Shown: piece after piece, positions 34,865 to 44,142 of the stretch
Layout of the letters: each line of letters opens with the position of its first letter
How positions within the stretch are numbered: position 1 is the stretch's first letter
Assembly: GCA_038146985.1 (NCBI GenBank)
Contig: JAYQSQ010000018.1
Coordinates: 62,001 to 126,000, forward strand
Source of the DNA: JADHLJ01 sp038146985
Lineage (GTDB): Bacteria > Pseudomonadota > Alphaproteobacteria > Thalassobaculales > Thalassobaculaceae
Direction: 5' to 3'
DNA: 64,000 bases
Translations under genes and position numbers: made by a program
Notes under the pieces: model-generated
Told to the model about the DNA's origin: nothing
Database searches by the model: none
Seen by the model: only the letters and a program-made list of their open reading frames with translations

Positions 34865-35350
34865 ATGATGCATATCCTCATTGTCTGCACGGCGAATATC
34901 TGCCGCTCCCCGACCGCCGAAGGCGTGTTGCGGCACCTGATCGGCGAGGCGGGACTGTCAACAGAGATTCTGATCGATTCCGCCGGAACCAAGGCCGGTA
35001 GCGGGACACCGCCGGACATCCGTTCCAGGCTGCTCGCGGAGAGCAAGGGGTATCCCCTCAACGGAATCGCGTCCCGCCCGCTCAATCAGCGGGACTACCG
35101 GGAGTTTGATCTCATTCTGGCGATGGACGACGGCCACCGCCGGGACATGCGGCTGGAGTGTCCGCTCGACCATATCGACAAGATCAAACTGTTCATGGAC
35201 TACACGCCGGGGATGATTGGGACCAGCGTCCCGGATCCGTATTACGGCGAGGCTCCGGATTTCGCCCGCGCTTTCGACCTTATCGAGACGGGCGCCAAGG
35301 GGCTGGTCGCCGCGATCGTCGATCAGAAACCCTATCTCGACTACCGCTAG
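34865..35350 (+). CDS. Low molecular weight protein-tyrosine phosphatase
   Basis: The 161-residue protein has the P-loop CTANICRS (CX5R[ST], catalytic Cys near residue 9) at its N-terminus and the general-acid motif VPDPYYG near residue 124. Both are intact, so an active cytoplasmic phosphotyrosine phosphatase is expected. In many bacteria such enzymes counter BY-kinases in polysaccharide export; a decayed BY-kinase lies ~12 kb away, but linkage is not direct. Tandem ATGs occur at 34865 and 34868. Confidence 0.93.
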   Translation: MMHILIVCTANICRSPTAEGVLRHLIGEAGLSTEILIDSAGTKAGSGTPPDIRSRLLAESKGYPLNGIASRPLNQRDYREFDLILAMDDGHRRDMRLECPLDHIDKIKLFMDYTPGMIGTSVPDPYYGEAPDFARAFDLIETGAKGLVAAIVDQKPYLDYR

Positions 35351-35366
35351 CGCCGGACGGGACGAG

Positions 35367-36167
35367 TTACTCGATCGTCAAGCGGCACTGTCCGAGAGCG
35401 CCGAAATCGGCGACCAATTCCTGACCGGCGGAACCGAAGAAGGGCTGTGTTGCCGATCCGGTGGTGACCAGGTCCCCGGCCTTTAGCTCCTGGCCCATCG
35501 AGATCAGGAAATTGGCCAGCCAGGCAAGCACGGTCATCGGGCCACCATCGACGTTCCGGCCCGAGCCCGTGCGCTCGACATTCCCGTTGACCGACAGGCT
35601 GACCGGCAGATCGGCAAGGTCGAGTTGGCGAAAATCGGTAACGAATTCGCCGTGAAGCCAACAGGCGTGGTTGCCGTTGTCGCCGATGATGCAGCCGATG
35701 CCCGCCTCGTTCCAGACCGTGAACGGCGAGGTGACGACTTCGATCGACGGCACCGCGGCGTCGACCGCCTCGGCAACCCGCTCCGGCGTGTATGGCGCGC
35801 CGGAAAGCGGCAGGCCCTTGCCGAGCCGCAGCCCGATTTCCGGCTCGATGATCAGAATTCGATAGTCCTCGGCCTTGATGGTCAGCGGCGCTCTGTAGCA
35901 TGTCGAGGAAATCAGCACGCCGCCGAAGGCTTCGTTCGTGCCCAGCATGGCGCGTGCCGTGGGATTGGTTGCGCCGATCTTGTAGCCGGCCCGGCGGACG
36001 CCGTTCGCGGCCAACAGGCGGGCGACAAGACCGGCCTGAACCGCATAACCATCGGACGCCGTGACGGGGCGGATACCCTCGGGCAAAGGCTCGAGCCCGA
36101 TGCCATCGCGTCGGGCCTCGAACAGGATTTGGGCGGCGGCATCAGCGGCTTTGAGGTCCAGCGGCAT
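35367..36167 (-). CDS. 2-keto-4-pentenoate hydratase/FAH-family protein
   Basis: The 266-residue protein resembles MhpD and related hydratases: YAVQAGLVARLLAANG near residue 38, GYKIGATNPTARAMLGTNE near 57, IEPEIGLRLGKGLPL near 103 (metal-binding Glu residues) and VWNEAGIGCIIGDNGNHA near 150. Family members hydrate 2-hydroxypentadienoate or decarboxylate oxalocrotonate in meta-cleavage pathways. ATG 36167 has GGGGAAG upstream; the frame is open 36 codons further without a site. No pathway partners are adjacent. Confidence 0.87.
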   Translation of the reverse strand: MPLDLKAADAAAQILFEARRDGIGLEPLPEGIRPVTASDGYAVQAGLVARLLAANGVRRAGYKIGATNPTARAMLGTNEAFGGVLISSTCYRAPLTIKAEDYRILIIEPEIGLRLGKGLPLSGAPYTPERVAEAVDAAVPSIEVVTSPFTVWNEAGIGCIIGDNGNHACWLHGEFVTDFRQLDLADLPVSLSVNGNVERTGSGRNVDGGPMTVLAWLANFLISMGQELKAGDLVTTGSATQPFFGSAGQELVADFGALGQCRLTIE

Positions 36168-36316
36168 AAGCGTCTTCCCCGAGATGGTGCATCCGGCCCG
36201 CGCTGGCGGTGGCGCAAGGTTGTTCAGTTGATCCGCCACCGCTATAAACGCGCGGTTTTGAACACACGCGGCCATGTCGTCAATGGGCTGCGTAGGAAAC
36301 AGGTAGATCCTCGGCG

Positions 36317-37249
36317 ATGCGCATCATTCGCGGCAACAATCCGGTCGACCCGAGCATCCGCGGCACTGTCGCGGCGATCGGCAATTTCGACGGTGTACAT
36401 TTGGGGCACCAGTCGGTCCTCCGGGAAGCCCGCCGGATCGCTGAGAGCCTCGGCGCGCCGCTTTCCGTGATCACCTTCGAGCCTCATCCGCGTATGCTGT
36501 TCCAGAAGGACGCGGCACCGTTCCGCCTGACCACGAGCGCGACCCGGGCCGAAGCTCTGTCGGATCTTAGTGTCGAAATCGTGTTCGAACTGGAATTCGA
36601 CAACCAGTTCTCGCAGCTCGCGGCCGAGGATTTCATGCCGCGCATCCTGATCGGGTGCCTGGGATTGCGGCATGTGGTTTGCGGCTATGATTTTGTTTTC
36701 GGCCATCGCCGGCGCGGCAATGCCGATCTGTTGGAAAGCCAGGGTGCCGAACATGGCTTGGGGGTCACCCGCATGGACGCGGTCACCGAGGAAGACGGGG
36801 CCGTCTATTCCTCGACCTGGGTCCGCCAGTGTCTCGCCGAGGGCGATCCGCGCGGTGCGGCGACCCTGTTGGGGCGGCCCTGGAGCTTTACCGCGACGGT
36901 CGAGAAGGGGGACCAGCGAGGCCGGACGATCGGCTTTCCCACCTGCAACCTTCGGATCATCGATCTGATCCAGCCGGCCCACGGGGTCTACGCGATCCAG
37001 GTGCGGATCGGGGGCGAGAACACGTGGCGGCCCGGGGTGGCGAATTTCGGCCGCCGGCCAACGGTCAACGACCGGGGCGCGCTGTTCGAGGCGCATCTGT
37101 TCGATATTCAGCGGGACCTTTACGATACCGACCTGACGATACGCGTGATTGACTTTATCCGCCCGGAAATGAGATTTAGCGGCCTCGACGCGCTGACCGC
37201 GCAAATCGCCGCCGACGCCGCCCGGGCGCGCGAGATTCTTGCCGATTGA
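36317..37249 (+). CDS. ribF: Bifunctional riboflavin kinase/FAD synthetase
   Basis: The 310-residue enzyme makes FMN and FAD. The N-terminal adenylyltransferase domain has AAIGNFDGVHLGHQSVL near residues 19-35 and GYDFVFGHRRRGN near 122. The C-terminal kinase domain has RPWSFTATVEKGDQRGRTIG near 190, followed by FPTCNL and GVANFGRRPTV near 247. It starts a likely operon with ileS (30 bp downstream) and lspA, an arrangement conserved across Proteobacteria. Confidence 0.96.
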   Translation: MRIIRGNNPVDPSIRGTVAAIGNFDGVHLGHQSVLREARRIAESLGAPLSVITFEPHPRMLFQKDAAPFRLTTSATRAEALSDLSVEIVFELEFDNQFSQLAAEDFMPRILIGCLGLRHVVCGYDFVFGHRRRGNADLLESQGAEHGLGVTRMDAVTEEDGAVYSSTWVRQCLAEGDPRGAATLLGRPWSFTATVEKGDQRGRTIGFPTCNLRIIDLIQPAHGVYAIQVRIGGENTWRPGVANFGRRPTVNDRGALFEAHLFDIQRDLYDTDLTIRVIDFIRPEMRFSGLDALTAQIAADAARAREILAD

Positions 37250-37279
37250 GAGGCCGTCCCGGACCGGGGCGCGGACACC

Positions 37280-40090
37280 ATGACCGTGGACTACAAATCA
37301 ACCATCTTCCTGCCGAAAACGGACTTTCCGATGCGCGCCAGCTTGCCCAAGCGCGAGCCGGAGATCATGGCCGAGTGGGAGAGGATCGATCTGGAAAAGC
37401 GCCTGCGGGACGACCGGCGCGGCAAGGAGAAGTTCATCCTGCATGACGGCCCGCCCTATGCGAACGGGCACCTGCATATGGGGCATGCGCTCAACAAGAT
37501 CCTGAAGGACGTGATCAACCGATCGCAGCAGATGCTCGGCAAGGATGCAAACTATGTCCCCGGCTGGGACTGTCACGGCCTGCCGATCGAATGGATGATC
37601 GAGGAACAGTACCGCGCCCAGGGACAGGACAAGGATGCGGTGCCGATCAACGAGTTCCGCGGCAAGTGCCGAAGCTTCGCCGAAGGCTGGGTCAAGGTTC
37701 AGACCGAGGAGTTTAAGCGGCTGGGCGTCACTGGTGACTGGGAGAACCCCTACCTCACCATGAGCTTCAGTGCCGAGGCGCAGATCGCCCGCGAAGTCGG
37801 CAAGTTCCTGATGAATGGTGGCCTGTACAAAGGCTCCAAGCCGGTCTTGTGGTCGGCGGTGGAGAAGACCGCGCTGGCGGATGCCGAGGTGGAGTATCAC
37901 GACCACACCTCGACGACGATCCATGTCCGCTTCCCGGTGATCAAGGCCTCGGTTCCGGCGCTTGAGGGGGCCACGGTCGTCATCTGGACCACCACACCCT
38001 GGACGATCCCGGGCAACCGTGCCGTCGCCTATGGCGAGGAGTTCAGCTACGCGGTCTACGAGGTCACCGAGGTCGCGGAAAAGAGTACCGCCGTGGTCGG
38101 CGAGAAGATCGTGCTCGGCTGCGACCTTGTGGAGGCGGTCAAGGCCGCGGCCAAGATCACCGGCCTGAAGGAACTGGCCCGGGTCAAGGGGACGGATCTG
38201 GCGGGGACCATCCTTTCCCATCCGCTTCGCGGCAAGGGCTATGACTTCGATGTGCCGATGCTGCCCGCTGCATTTGTCACCCTGGAAGCCGGCAGCGGCT
38301 TCGTCCATATCTCGCCCGGTGCCGGTCTCGACGACTTCCTGCTGGGGCAGGAGCATGGGCTGGAGGTCCTCTCGACCGTCGATGACGCCGGCAAGTTCCA
38401 CGCCCATATGCCGCTGGTCGCCGGCATGGACGTGATGGAGGACAACTACAAGATCGCCATGATCATCAAGGAGGCCGGAGGCCTTCTGGCGGTCGGCCGG
38501 TTGGTGCATTCCTATCCGCATTCCTGGCGGTCCAAGGCGCCGCTGATCTTCCGCACCACGCCGCAATGGTTCATCTCGATGGAGACCAACGAGCTCCGCG
38601 AGAAGGCGCTGACCGCGATCGACGAGACCCGTTTCGTGCCCGCCCGGGGCCGCAACCGGCTGCATGCGATGATCGAACAGCGCCCGGACTGGTGCGTTTC
38701 ACGCCAGCGGACCTGGGGCGTGCCGATCCCGGTTTTCGTGAACAAGCGTACCGGCGAACCTCTCCGCGATCAGGCCGTCATCGACCGCATCGCCGATATC
38801 TTCGAGGTCGAGGGTTCGGATGCCTGGTTCTCCAGCGAGCCCTCGCGTTTCCTCGGCAACGAATACGACGCCGCCGACTATGACCAGGTCCAGGATGTTG
38901 TCGAGGTCTGGTTCGACAGCGGCTCCACCCACAGCTACGTGCTGGAGGCACGCCCGGAGCTGAAATGGCCGGCCTCGCTCTATCTCGAGGGATCGGACCA
39001 GCATCGCGGCTGGTTCCACACCTCGCTGCTGCAATCCTGCGGCACGCGGGGTCGCGCGCCCTTCGAGGCGGTGCTCACTCACGGTTTCGTTCTCGACGAG
39101 AGCGGCCGGAAAATGTCGAAATCCCTCGGCAACGTCACCGCGCCCCAGGATGTGATCGACCAGAGCGGCGCCGACATCCTCCGGCTCTGGGTGGTCGGCT
39201 CGGACTATTCGGAGGATCTAAGGATCGGTCCGGAAATCCTGAAGCGTCAGGTGGATCTGTATCGCCGTCTGCGCAACACGCTACGCTATCTGATCGGCAA
39301 TCTCGACGGTTTCCAGGAGAGCGAACGGCTGGACCCGGCGGCGATGCCGGAACTGGAGCGATGGGTTCTGCATCGCGTCAGCGAGATCGACGCGGCCGTA
39401 CGCAAGGGGATCGGCGATTTCGATTTCCACCAGCTCTTCATCCAGGTGCACAACTTCTGCGCGGTCGATCTTTCGGCTTTCTATTTCGATATCCGCAAGG
39501 ATGTCCTGTATTGCGACGCGGTCGGCTCGATCCGGCGCCGCGCCGCGCGCACGGTTCTGGATACGGTGTTCAATGCGCTGACCGCCTGGCTGGCACCGAT
39601 CCTGGTCTTTACCGCCGAGGAGGCTTGGCAGGCCCGGGTGCAGGATCCGGAAAACTCGGTCCATCTGCGGGTGTTGCCTGTGATTCCGGAAAACTGGCGA
39701 GACGCGGCGCTGGCCGAGAAATGGGCGCGGATCCGCGACGTGCGCCGGGTCGTCACCGGCGCGCTGGAGATCGAGCGCGCGGAAAAGCGCGTCGGTTCCT
39801 CTCTGCAGGCAAGGCCCGTGGTACATGTCGCGAAGGAAGACCTTGCAGCCTTTGATGGGCTCGATCCGGCTGACATCTTCATAACCTCGGGCGCGTTGCT
39901 GACCACCGAATCAGCGCCCGACGGCGCGTTCCGCCTCGAAGACGTAGCGGATGTGGCGGTGGTTCCCGCCGGCGCTGAAGGCGCCAAATGCGAGCGGTGC
40001 TGGAAGGTCCTGCCCGAGGTCGAGGTATCGCCGGAGCCGGTTTGCGGTCGCTGCGCAGAAGCGGTGTCGATGCATGCCGCCGCCGAATAG
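37280..40090 (+). CDS. ileS: Isoleucyl-tRNA synthetase
   Basis: The 936-residue class I synthetase charges tRNA-Ile. It has the HIGH-type motif PYANGHLHMGHALNK near residue 59, the editing domain with VIWTTTPWTIPGNRAVAYG near 234, WFDSGSTHSYVL near 548, SDQHRGWFHTSLLQSCGTRG near 574 and KMSKS within GRKMSKSLGNV near 610. The C-terminus holds a zinc finger (CERCWKVLP and CGRCAEA). Full length is normal for the family. No T-box leader is visible in the 30-bp gap after ribF. Confidence 0.98.
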   Translation: MTVDYKSTIFLPKTDFPMRASLPKREPEIMAEWERIDLEKRLRDDRRGKEKFILHDGPPYANGHLHMGHALNKILKDVINRSQQMLGKDANYVPGWDCHGLPIEWMIEEQYRAQGQDKDAVPINEFRGKCRSFAEGWVKVQTEEFKRLGVTGDWENPYLTMSFSAEAQIAREVGKFLMNGGLYKGSKPVLWSAVEKTALADAEVEYHDHTSTTIHVRFPVIKASVPALEGATVVIWTTTPWTIPGNRAVAYGEEFSYAVYEVTEVAEKSTAVVGEKIVLGCDLVEAVKAAAKITGLKELARVKGTDLAGTILSHPLRGKGYDFDVPMLPAAFVTLEAGSGFVHISPGAGLDDFLLGQEHGLEVLSTVDDAGKFHAHMPLVAGMDVMEDNYKIAMIIKEAGGLLAVGRLVHSYPHSWRSKAPLIFRTTPQWFISMETNELREKALTAIDETRFVPARGRNRLHAMIEQRPDWCVSRQRTWGVPIPVFVNKRTGEPLRDQAVIDRIADIFEVEGSDAWFSSEPSRFLGNEYDAADYDQVQDVVEVWFDSGSTHSYVLEARPELKWPASLYLEGSDQHRGWFHTSLLQSCGTRGRAPFEAVLTHGFVLDESGRKMSKSLGNVTAPQDVIDQSGADILRLWVVGSDYSEDLRIGPEILKRQVDLYRRLRNTLRYLIGNLDGFQESERLDPAAMPELERWVLHRVSEIDAAVRKGIGDFDFHQLFIQVHNFCAVDLSAFYFDIRKDVLYCDAVGSIRRRAARTVLDTVFNALTAWLAPILVFTAEEAWQARVQDPENSVHLRVLPVIPENWRDAALAEKWARIRDVRRVVTGALEIERAEKRVGSSLQARPVVHVAKEDLAAFDGLDPADIFITSGALLTTESAPDGAFRLEDVADVAVVPAGAEGAKCERCWKVLPEVEVSPEPVCGRCAEAVSMHAAAE

Positions 40091-40111
40091 TCCGCCGGGA
40101 CTGGCCTGCCG

Positions 40112-40585
40112 ATGATCGCCAAGCCGGCCGTTCCGGGCTTCGGCCTCGCCTTGGTCACTGTGGCCGCGGATCAGGCCAGCAAGGGCTGGGCGCTGGAAAC
40201 CTGGTTCGATCCGCCCCGGGTGCTGGAGATAACCGCGTTCCTGAATCTGGTGGCGGTATGGAATTCCGGGGTCAGTTTCGGATTCCTGGCCGGCTATTCC
40301 GATACCATGCCCTTGATTCTGTCCGTCTTCGCGGTGGCGGTCGCCATCGGCATGTCGGTATGGCTGCTCCGGACAAGCGTCATGCTGGTCGCCGCCGGGC
40401 TCGGGCTGGTGATCGGCGGCGCGGTCGGCAATGTCATCGATCGCCTGCGTTTCGGGGCCGTCGTCGATTTCATCGATTTCCATGTGGCCGGCTTTCACTG
40501 GCCCGCCTTCAATATCGCCGATTCCGCGATTACGGTCGGTGTCGTTCTATTGCTGCTGGACAGCTTCACGCGGCGCGAAGAATGA
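40112..40585 (+). CDS. lspA: Lipoprotein signal peptidase II
   Basis: The 157-residue inner-membrane aspartic protease removes signal peptides from prolipoproteins. It has four hydrophobic segments, DQASKGWALETWF near residue 20, NLVAVWNSGVSFGFLAG near 45, and the catalytic Asp motifs GGAVGNVIDRLRFGAVVDFIDFH near 100-122 and FNIADSAI near 130. It follows ileS by 21 bp. A lipoprotein gene lies directly downstream. Confidence 0.97.
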   Translation: MIAKPAVPGFGLALVTVAADQASKGWALETWFDPPRVLEITAFLNLVAVWNSGVSFGFLAGYSDTMPLILSVFAVAVAIGMSVWLLRTSVMLVAAGLGLVIGGAVGNVIDRLRFGAVVDFIDFHVAGFHWPAFNIADSAITVGVVLLLLDSFTRREE

Positions 40586-40634
40586 CTATATGGTATATGT
40601 TCAAGGCGCTGAACCTTTGAACCGGAGGCGTTCC

Positions 40635-41219
40635 GTGGTCCATTTCCCAGTTAGGCGTCGCGCGGCGCCGGTGCTGCTGGTTGGTCTGATGCTTCTCGGG
40701 CCCGTACTGTCGGGCTGCGGCGAAGTGCGTAACGCGCTCGGTCAGGACAAGCAGCCGCCGGATGAGTTTGCCGTGGTGGCCCGGGCACCGTTGAGCGTTC
40801 CGCCGAACTTTGCCCTGCGTCCGCCGACACCGGGAGCTCAGCGTCCCCAGGAACCCTTGAAACGCCACGGCGCGCGGGATCTGATCGTGAAAAGCACGGG
40901 GGCGGCTGCAACCTCCGGAACCAATACCGCCGGGACCAGCGCCGACAACACGTTGCGCCGGTTGCTGGGCACCGATCAGGCTGAACCCGGGATCCGGGAG
41001 ACCGTCAACCGCGAAACCGCAGCCTTCGTCTATGCGGATCAGCAGCTGATCGACAAGATCCTGTTCTGGCGGCCGGAACCGCCGAAGGGCATCGTCGTTG
41101 ATGCCGAAAAGGAAAAGAAACGCCTGCAGGAGAACGCGGCGCTCGGAAAGCGGATCGACGAGGGGGAAACCCCGACGATCAAGCGCAAGCGCGGGGGTAT
41201 CCTGGAAGGGCTTTTCTAG
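40635..41219 (+). CDS. DUF3035 domain lipoprotein
   Basis: The 194-residue product starts at GTG 40635 behind a strong GGAGG. It has a signal peptide with lipobox LSGC (Cys near residue 27) and a mature part containing FAVVARAPLSVPPNFALRPP, the core of DUF3035, followed by a Thr/Ala-rich linker and a basic C-terminus (KRKRGGILEGLF). The family is alphaproteobacterial and of unknown function; it commonly follows lspA, as here. An M16 protease pair follows. Confidence 0.9.
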   Translation: MVHFPVRRRAAPVLLVGLMLLGPVLSGCGEVRNALGQDKQPPDEFAVVARAPLSVPPNFALRPPTPGAQRPQEPLKRHGARDLIVKSTGAAATSGTNTAGTSADNTLRRLLGTDQAEPGIRETVNRETAAFVYADQQLIDKILFWRPEPPKGIVVDAEKEKKRLQENAALGKRIDEGETPTIKRKRGGILEGLF

Positions 41220-41303
41220 CCGCGTTCGCGCCGACGGGCCGTTGCCGGAACCTCCAACCCTCCCCATATCGGCAATGTAGACGACAAGCGCCTGCGAGGC
41301 CGA

Positions 41304-42656
41304 GTGACCAGTTTCCTGAAACGAGTTTCATTGCCCGGCGCGGTGATCGTCGCGGCGGCGCTGTTGCTAATAATGCCGGCGCGGGCCGCGGTCTTCGATC
41401 CGGTGCATTTCACGCTTGCCAATGGGCTTGAGGTGGTGGTGGTCAGCGACCATCGGGCGCCGGTCGTCACGCATATGGTGTGGTATCGCGTAGGCTCGGC
41501 GGACGAGCCGCGCGGCAAGTCCGGGATCGCGCATTTCCTTGAGCATCTGATGTTCAAGGGCACCGACAAGCTGGGACCGGGCGAGGCGTCTCGGATCATT
41601 GCCAGGATCGGCGGCAACGAGAACGCCTTCACCAGCCACGATTATACCGCCTATTACCAGACCGTGGCTCCGGACAAGCTGGATATCGTCATGGGGATCG
41701 AGGCCGACCGGATGGTCAACCTCAGGCTCTCCAATGACCACGTCCTCTCGGAACGCGACGTGATCCTGGAGGAGCGGCGGACGCGGACCGATAACAGCGA
41801 CCCAGCCAAGTTCGGCGAACAGGTCAATGCGGCTCTGTATCTGGCCTATCCATACCGGATCCCGATCATCGGCTGGGAGCATGAGATAAGGCAGCTGTCC
41901 CAGGACGACGCGATCGCCTTTTACAAGCGGTGGTATGGACCGAACAACGCGATCCTGATCGTTGCTGGAGACGTAACTGCGCAAGCCGTGAGGGCGCTGG
42001 CGGAGAAGCATTACGGCCCGATACCGCGCCGTGAAATTGCCGAACGGGACCGCGTGGACGAGCCGCCGCACCTAGCACCGCGCCGGCTTTCCATGGCAAG
42101 CGCCCAGGTCGGCCAGGCGCGCTTTACACGCCGCTACCTTGCTCCGAGCCATGCCTATGGCGCTCGCGAACATAAGCTTGCGCTGGAAGTCCTGACCGAG
42201 ATCCTCGGCGGTGGCACGACGAGCCGGCTCTATCGGTCCCTGGTCTTCGAGACCAAACTCGCCGTCTCGGCGGGAAGCTGGTATGCCGGTGACGATATCG
42301 GGCCGTCGGTCTTCGGCTTTTACGGCAGCCCGGCCGACGGCAAGACCGTCGCCGATGTCGAGGCGGCCATCGATGCCGAGATCGCCAAACTTCTGAAAGA
42401 CGGCGTGACCGGGGATGAAGTCGCTTCAGCCGTCAAGCGCCTCAAACGCTCGGCGATTTTCGCTCGCGACAGTGTCACCGCCCCGGCCCGCATCATCGGC
42501 GCGGCGCTCGCATCCGGAGTCAGCATCGACGAGATCGAATCCTGGCCGGACCGGATCGCGGCCGTGACCGCCGATGACGTGCTCGCGGCGGCGCGTGCCG
42601 TGCTGAAGCCGGAGCGGTCGGTCACCAGCGTCCTCTTGCCGGAGAGTTCCAAATGA
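41304..42656 (+). CDS. M16 family zinc peptidase (catalytic subunit type)
   Basis: The 450-residue protein has a signal peptide (hydrophobic near residues 10-28, ending MPARAAVFD) and an intact M16 active site, HFLEHLMFKG near residue 77 (HxxEH) with the downstream Glu in the ERDVILEERRTRTDN block near 152. A second M16 domain follows, with ARFTRRYLAPSHAYG near 273 and LTEILGGGTTSRLYRSL near 297. It is a periplasmic pitrilysin-like protease. GTG start with GAGG upstream. It overlaps the next M16 gene by 4 bp. Confidence 0.93.
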   Translation: MTSFLKRVSLPGAVIVAAALLLIMPARAAVFDPVHFTLANGLEVVVVSDHRAPVVTHMVWYRVGSADEPRGKSGIAHFLEHLMFKGTDKLGPGEASRIIARIGGNENAFTSHDYTAYYQTVAPDKLDIVMGIEADRMVNLRLSNDHVLSERDVILEERRTRTDNSDPAKFGEQVNAALYLAYPYRIPIIGWEHEIRQLSQDDAIAFYKRWYGPNNAILIVAGDVTAQAVRALAEKHYGPIPRREIAERDRVDEPPHLAPRRLSMASAQVGQARFTRRYLAPSHAYGAREHKLALEVLTEILGGGTTSRLYRSLVFETKLAVSAGSWYAGDDIGPSVFGFYGSPADGKTVADVEAAIDAEIAKLLKDGVTGDEVASAVKRLKRSAIFARDSVTAPARIIGAALASGVSIDEIESWPDRIAAVTADDVLAAARAVLKPERSVTSVLLPESSK

Positions 42657-43993
42657 GATGCCTGAACCGGTTCGGCGCGGCACTTGTCCTGCTGGTGGCG
42701 TGGGCGCCGCTCGCGCATGCCTTCGAGATCACGCCGGTAACCAGCCCCGGCGGGATCAAGGCCTGGCTGGTCGAGGACCACAAGAACCCCATCATCACCG
42801 TTGAAATGACCTTCCTCGGGGGCTCGAGTGGTGATCCGGCCGGCAAGCCCGGGGTCGCTTATCTTGCTTCCGGCATGCTGGACGAGGGTGCCGGCGAGCT
42901 CGACTCGACCGCTTTCCAGAAGGCGCTCGCGGAGGACTCGATTTCACTTTCCTTCGACACCAATACCGACAGCTTCTCGGGCACCGTGACCACTCTGACG
43001 GAAACCAGCGACCAGGCATTTCGGCTCCTGCGTCTGGCGCTCACCGAAGCCCGATTCGATGCCGAACCCCTCGAGCGGGTACGGGGTCAGGTCATGGCGG
43101 GTCTGAGAAGCCGCCAGCAGGACCCCAACCGGCTAGCCGGGCGGGTCTGGTGGAAAGCGGCGTTTCCCGATCACCCCTACGGCATGCCGAGACAAGGAAC
43201 CCTGACGTCCGTGCCGATGATCACCGGCGACGATCTCAAGAACTTCACGGCGCGGACATTCGCCAGGGACCGGCTTTTCATCGGCGTGGTCGGCGACATC
43301 ACGCCCGAGCGCCTGGGGACGGTGCTGGACGAGGTCTTCAGCGCGCTTCCGGCGGTGTCCGCGAGCCCGCCGGTTCAGGATATCGAGGTGACCTTCACCG
43401 GAGACACCATGATCGTCGAGCGGCCGGTGCCGCAATCGGTCGTGATCTTCGGCCATCGCGGCATCGCCCGGGACGATCCGGACTGGTATGCGGCGACTTT
43501 GCTTTTCGAGGTCCTGGCAGGTGGTTTCGGATCACGTCTAACGGAGGAGATTCGCGAGAAACGTGGCCTCACTTACGGCATTTCCGCCTACCCGCTGCCG
43601 CTCGACCATTCCGCGCTGATTGTGGGAAGCGTGTCGACGGTGAATGAAAGAGTCGCCGAAACCATCGGTTTGCTGAAAGAGATATGGGGACGCTTTGGCG
43701 CTGACGGGCCGACCGAGAAGGAAGTTGCCGATGCAAAGGACTATGTGAACGGATCCTACAACCTCCGCTTCAGCAATTCCGGCGCGATCGCCGGAGTCTT
43801 GACCGCGATCCAGCGCGAAAATCTGGGCATCGACTACATCAAGCGCCGGCACGAGATCATCGAAGCGATTGCGATTGAAGACCTAAAGCGGGTCGCCAAA
43901 CGCCTGTTTCGGGTGGAGGATCTGACCTTCGTCGTGGTCGGCAAGCCGTCCGGCCTGAAAGCGACGCGCGACGCGCCCGAGCCCGAAAGCTGA
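42653..43993 (+). CDS. M16 family protein, non-catalytic partner
   Basis: The 446-residue protein is a second M16-fold, exported protein (signal peptide ending LAHAFE near residue 24). At the position of HxxEH it reads VAYLASGMLDEGAGELDST (near 66-84), so the zinc ligands are missing. It keeps the R/Y-type C-terminal pocket with GLTYGISAYPLPLDHSALIVG near 305. Such inactive partners form heterodimers with the active protease encoded immediately upstream; the 4-bp overlap supports this. Confidence 0.92.
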   Translation: MRCLNRFGAALVLLVAWAPLAHAFEITPVTSPGGIKAWLVEDHKNPIITVEMTFLGGSSGDPAGKPGVAYLASGMLDEGAGELDSTAFQKALAEDSISLSFDTNTDSFSGTVTTLTETSDQAFRLLRLALTEARFDAEPLERVRGQVMAGLRSRQQDPNRLAGRVWWKAAFPDHPYGMPRQGTLTSVPMITGDDLKNFTARTFARDRLFIGVVGDITPERLGTVLDEVFSALPAVSASPPVQDIEVTFTGDTMIVERPVPQSVVIFGHRGIARDDPDWYAATLLFEVLAGGFGSRLTEEIREKRGLTYGISAYPLPLDHSALIVGSVSTVNERVAETIGLLKEIWGRFGADGPTEKEVADAKDYVNGSYNLRFSNSGAIAGVLTAIQRENLGIDYIKRRHEIIEAIAIEDLKRVAKRLFRVEDLTFVVVGKPSGLKATRDAPEPES

Positions 43994-44142
43994 TCTTGCC
44001 GCGATAAAGGACGGTGCATCCGGACTGCGCGGCATTGTCTCGCGCTCGATGAGATGCCACACTTCCGCCGCCCCGGCGTCGCTTGACCCCTCTTGAGGCA
44101 TTTCCAACCGCGTGCGACCCCTGGTCGGTGGAGGAACTGGAC

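Noticed and set aside
37250..37279. T-box or leader control of ileS
   Set aside because: The gap after ribF is only 30 bp and has no room for such a leader.
37298..38665. A 455-codon minus-strand frame over ileS
   Set aside because: Antisense shadow of ileS; no motif and no ribosome site.
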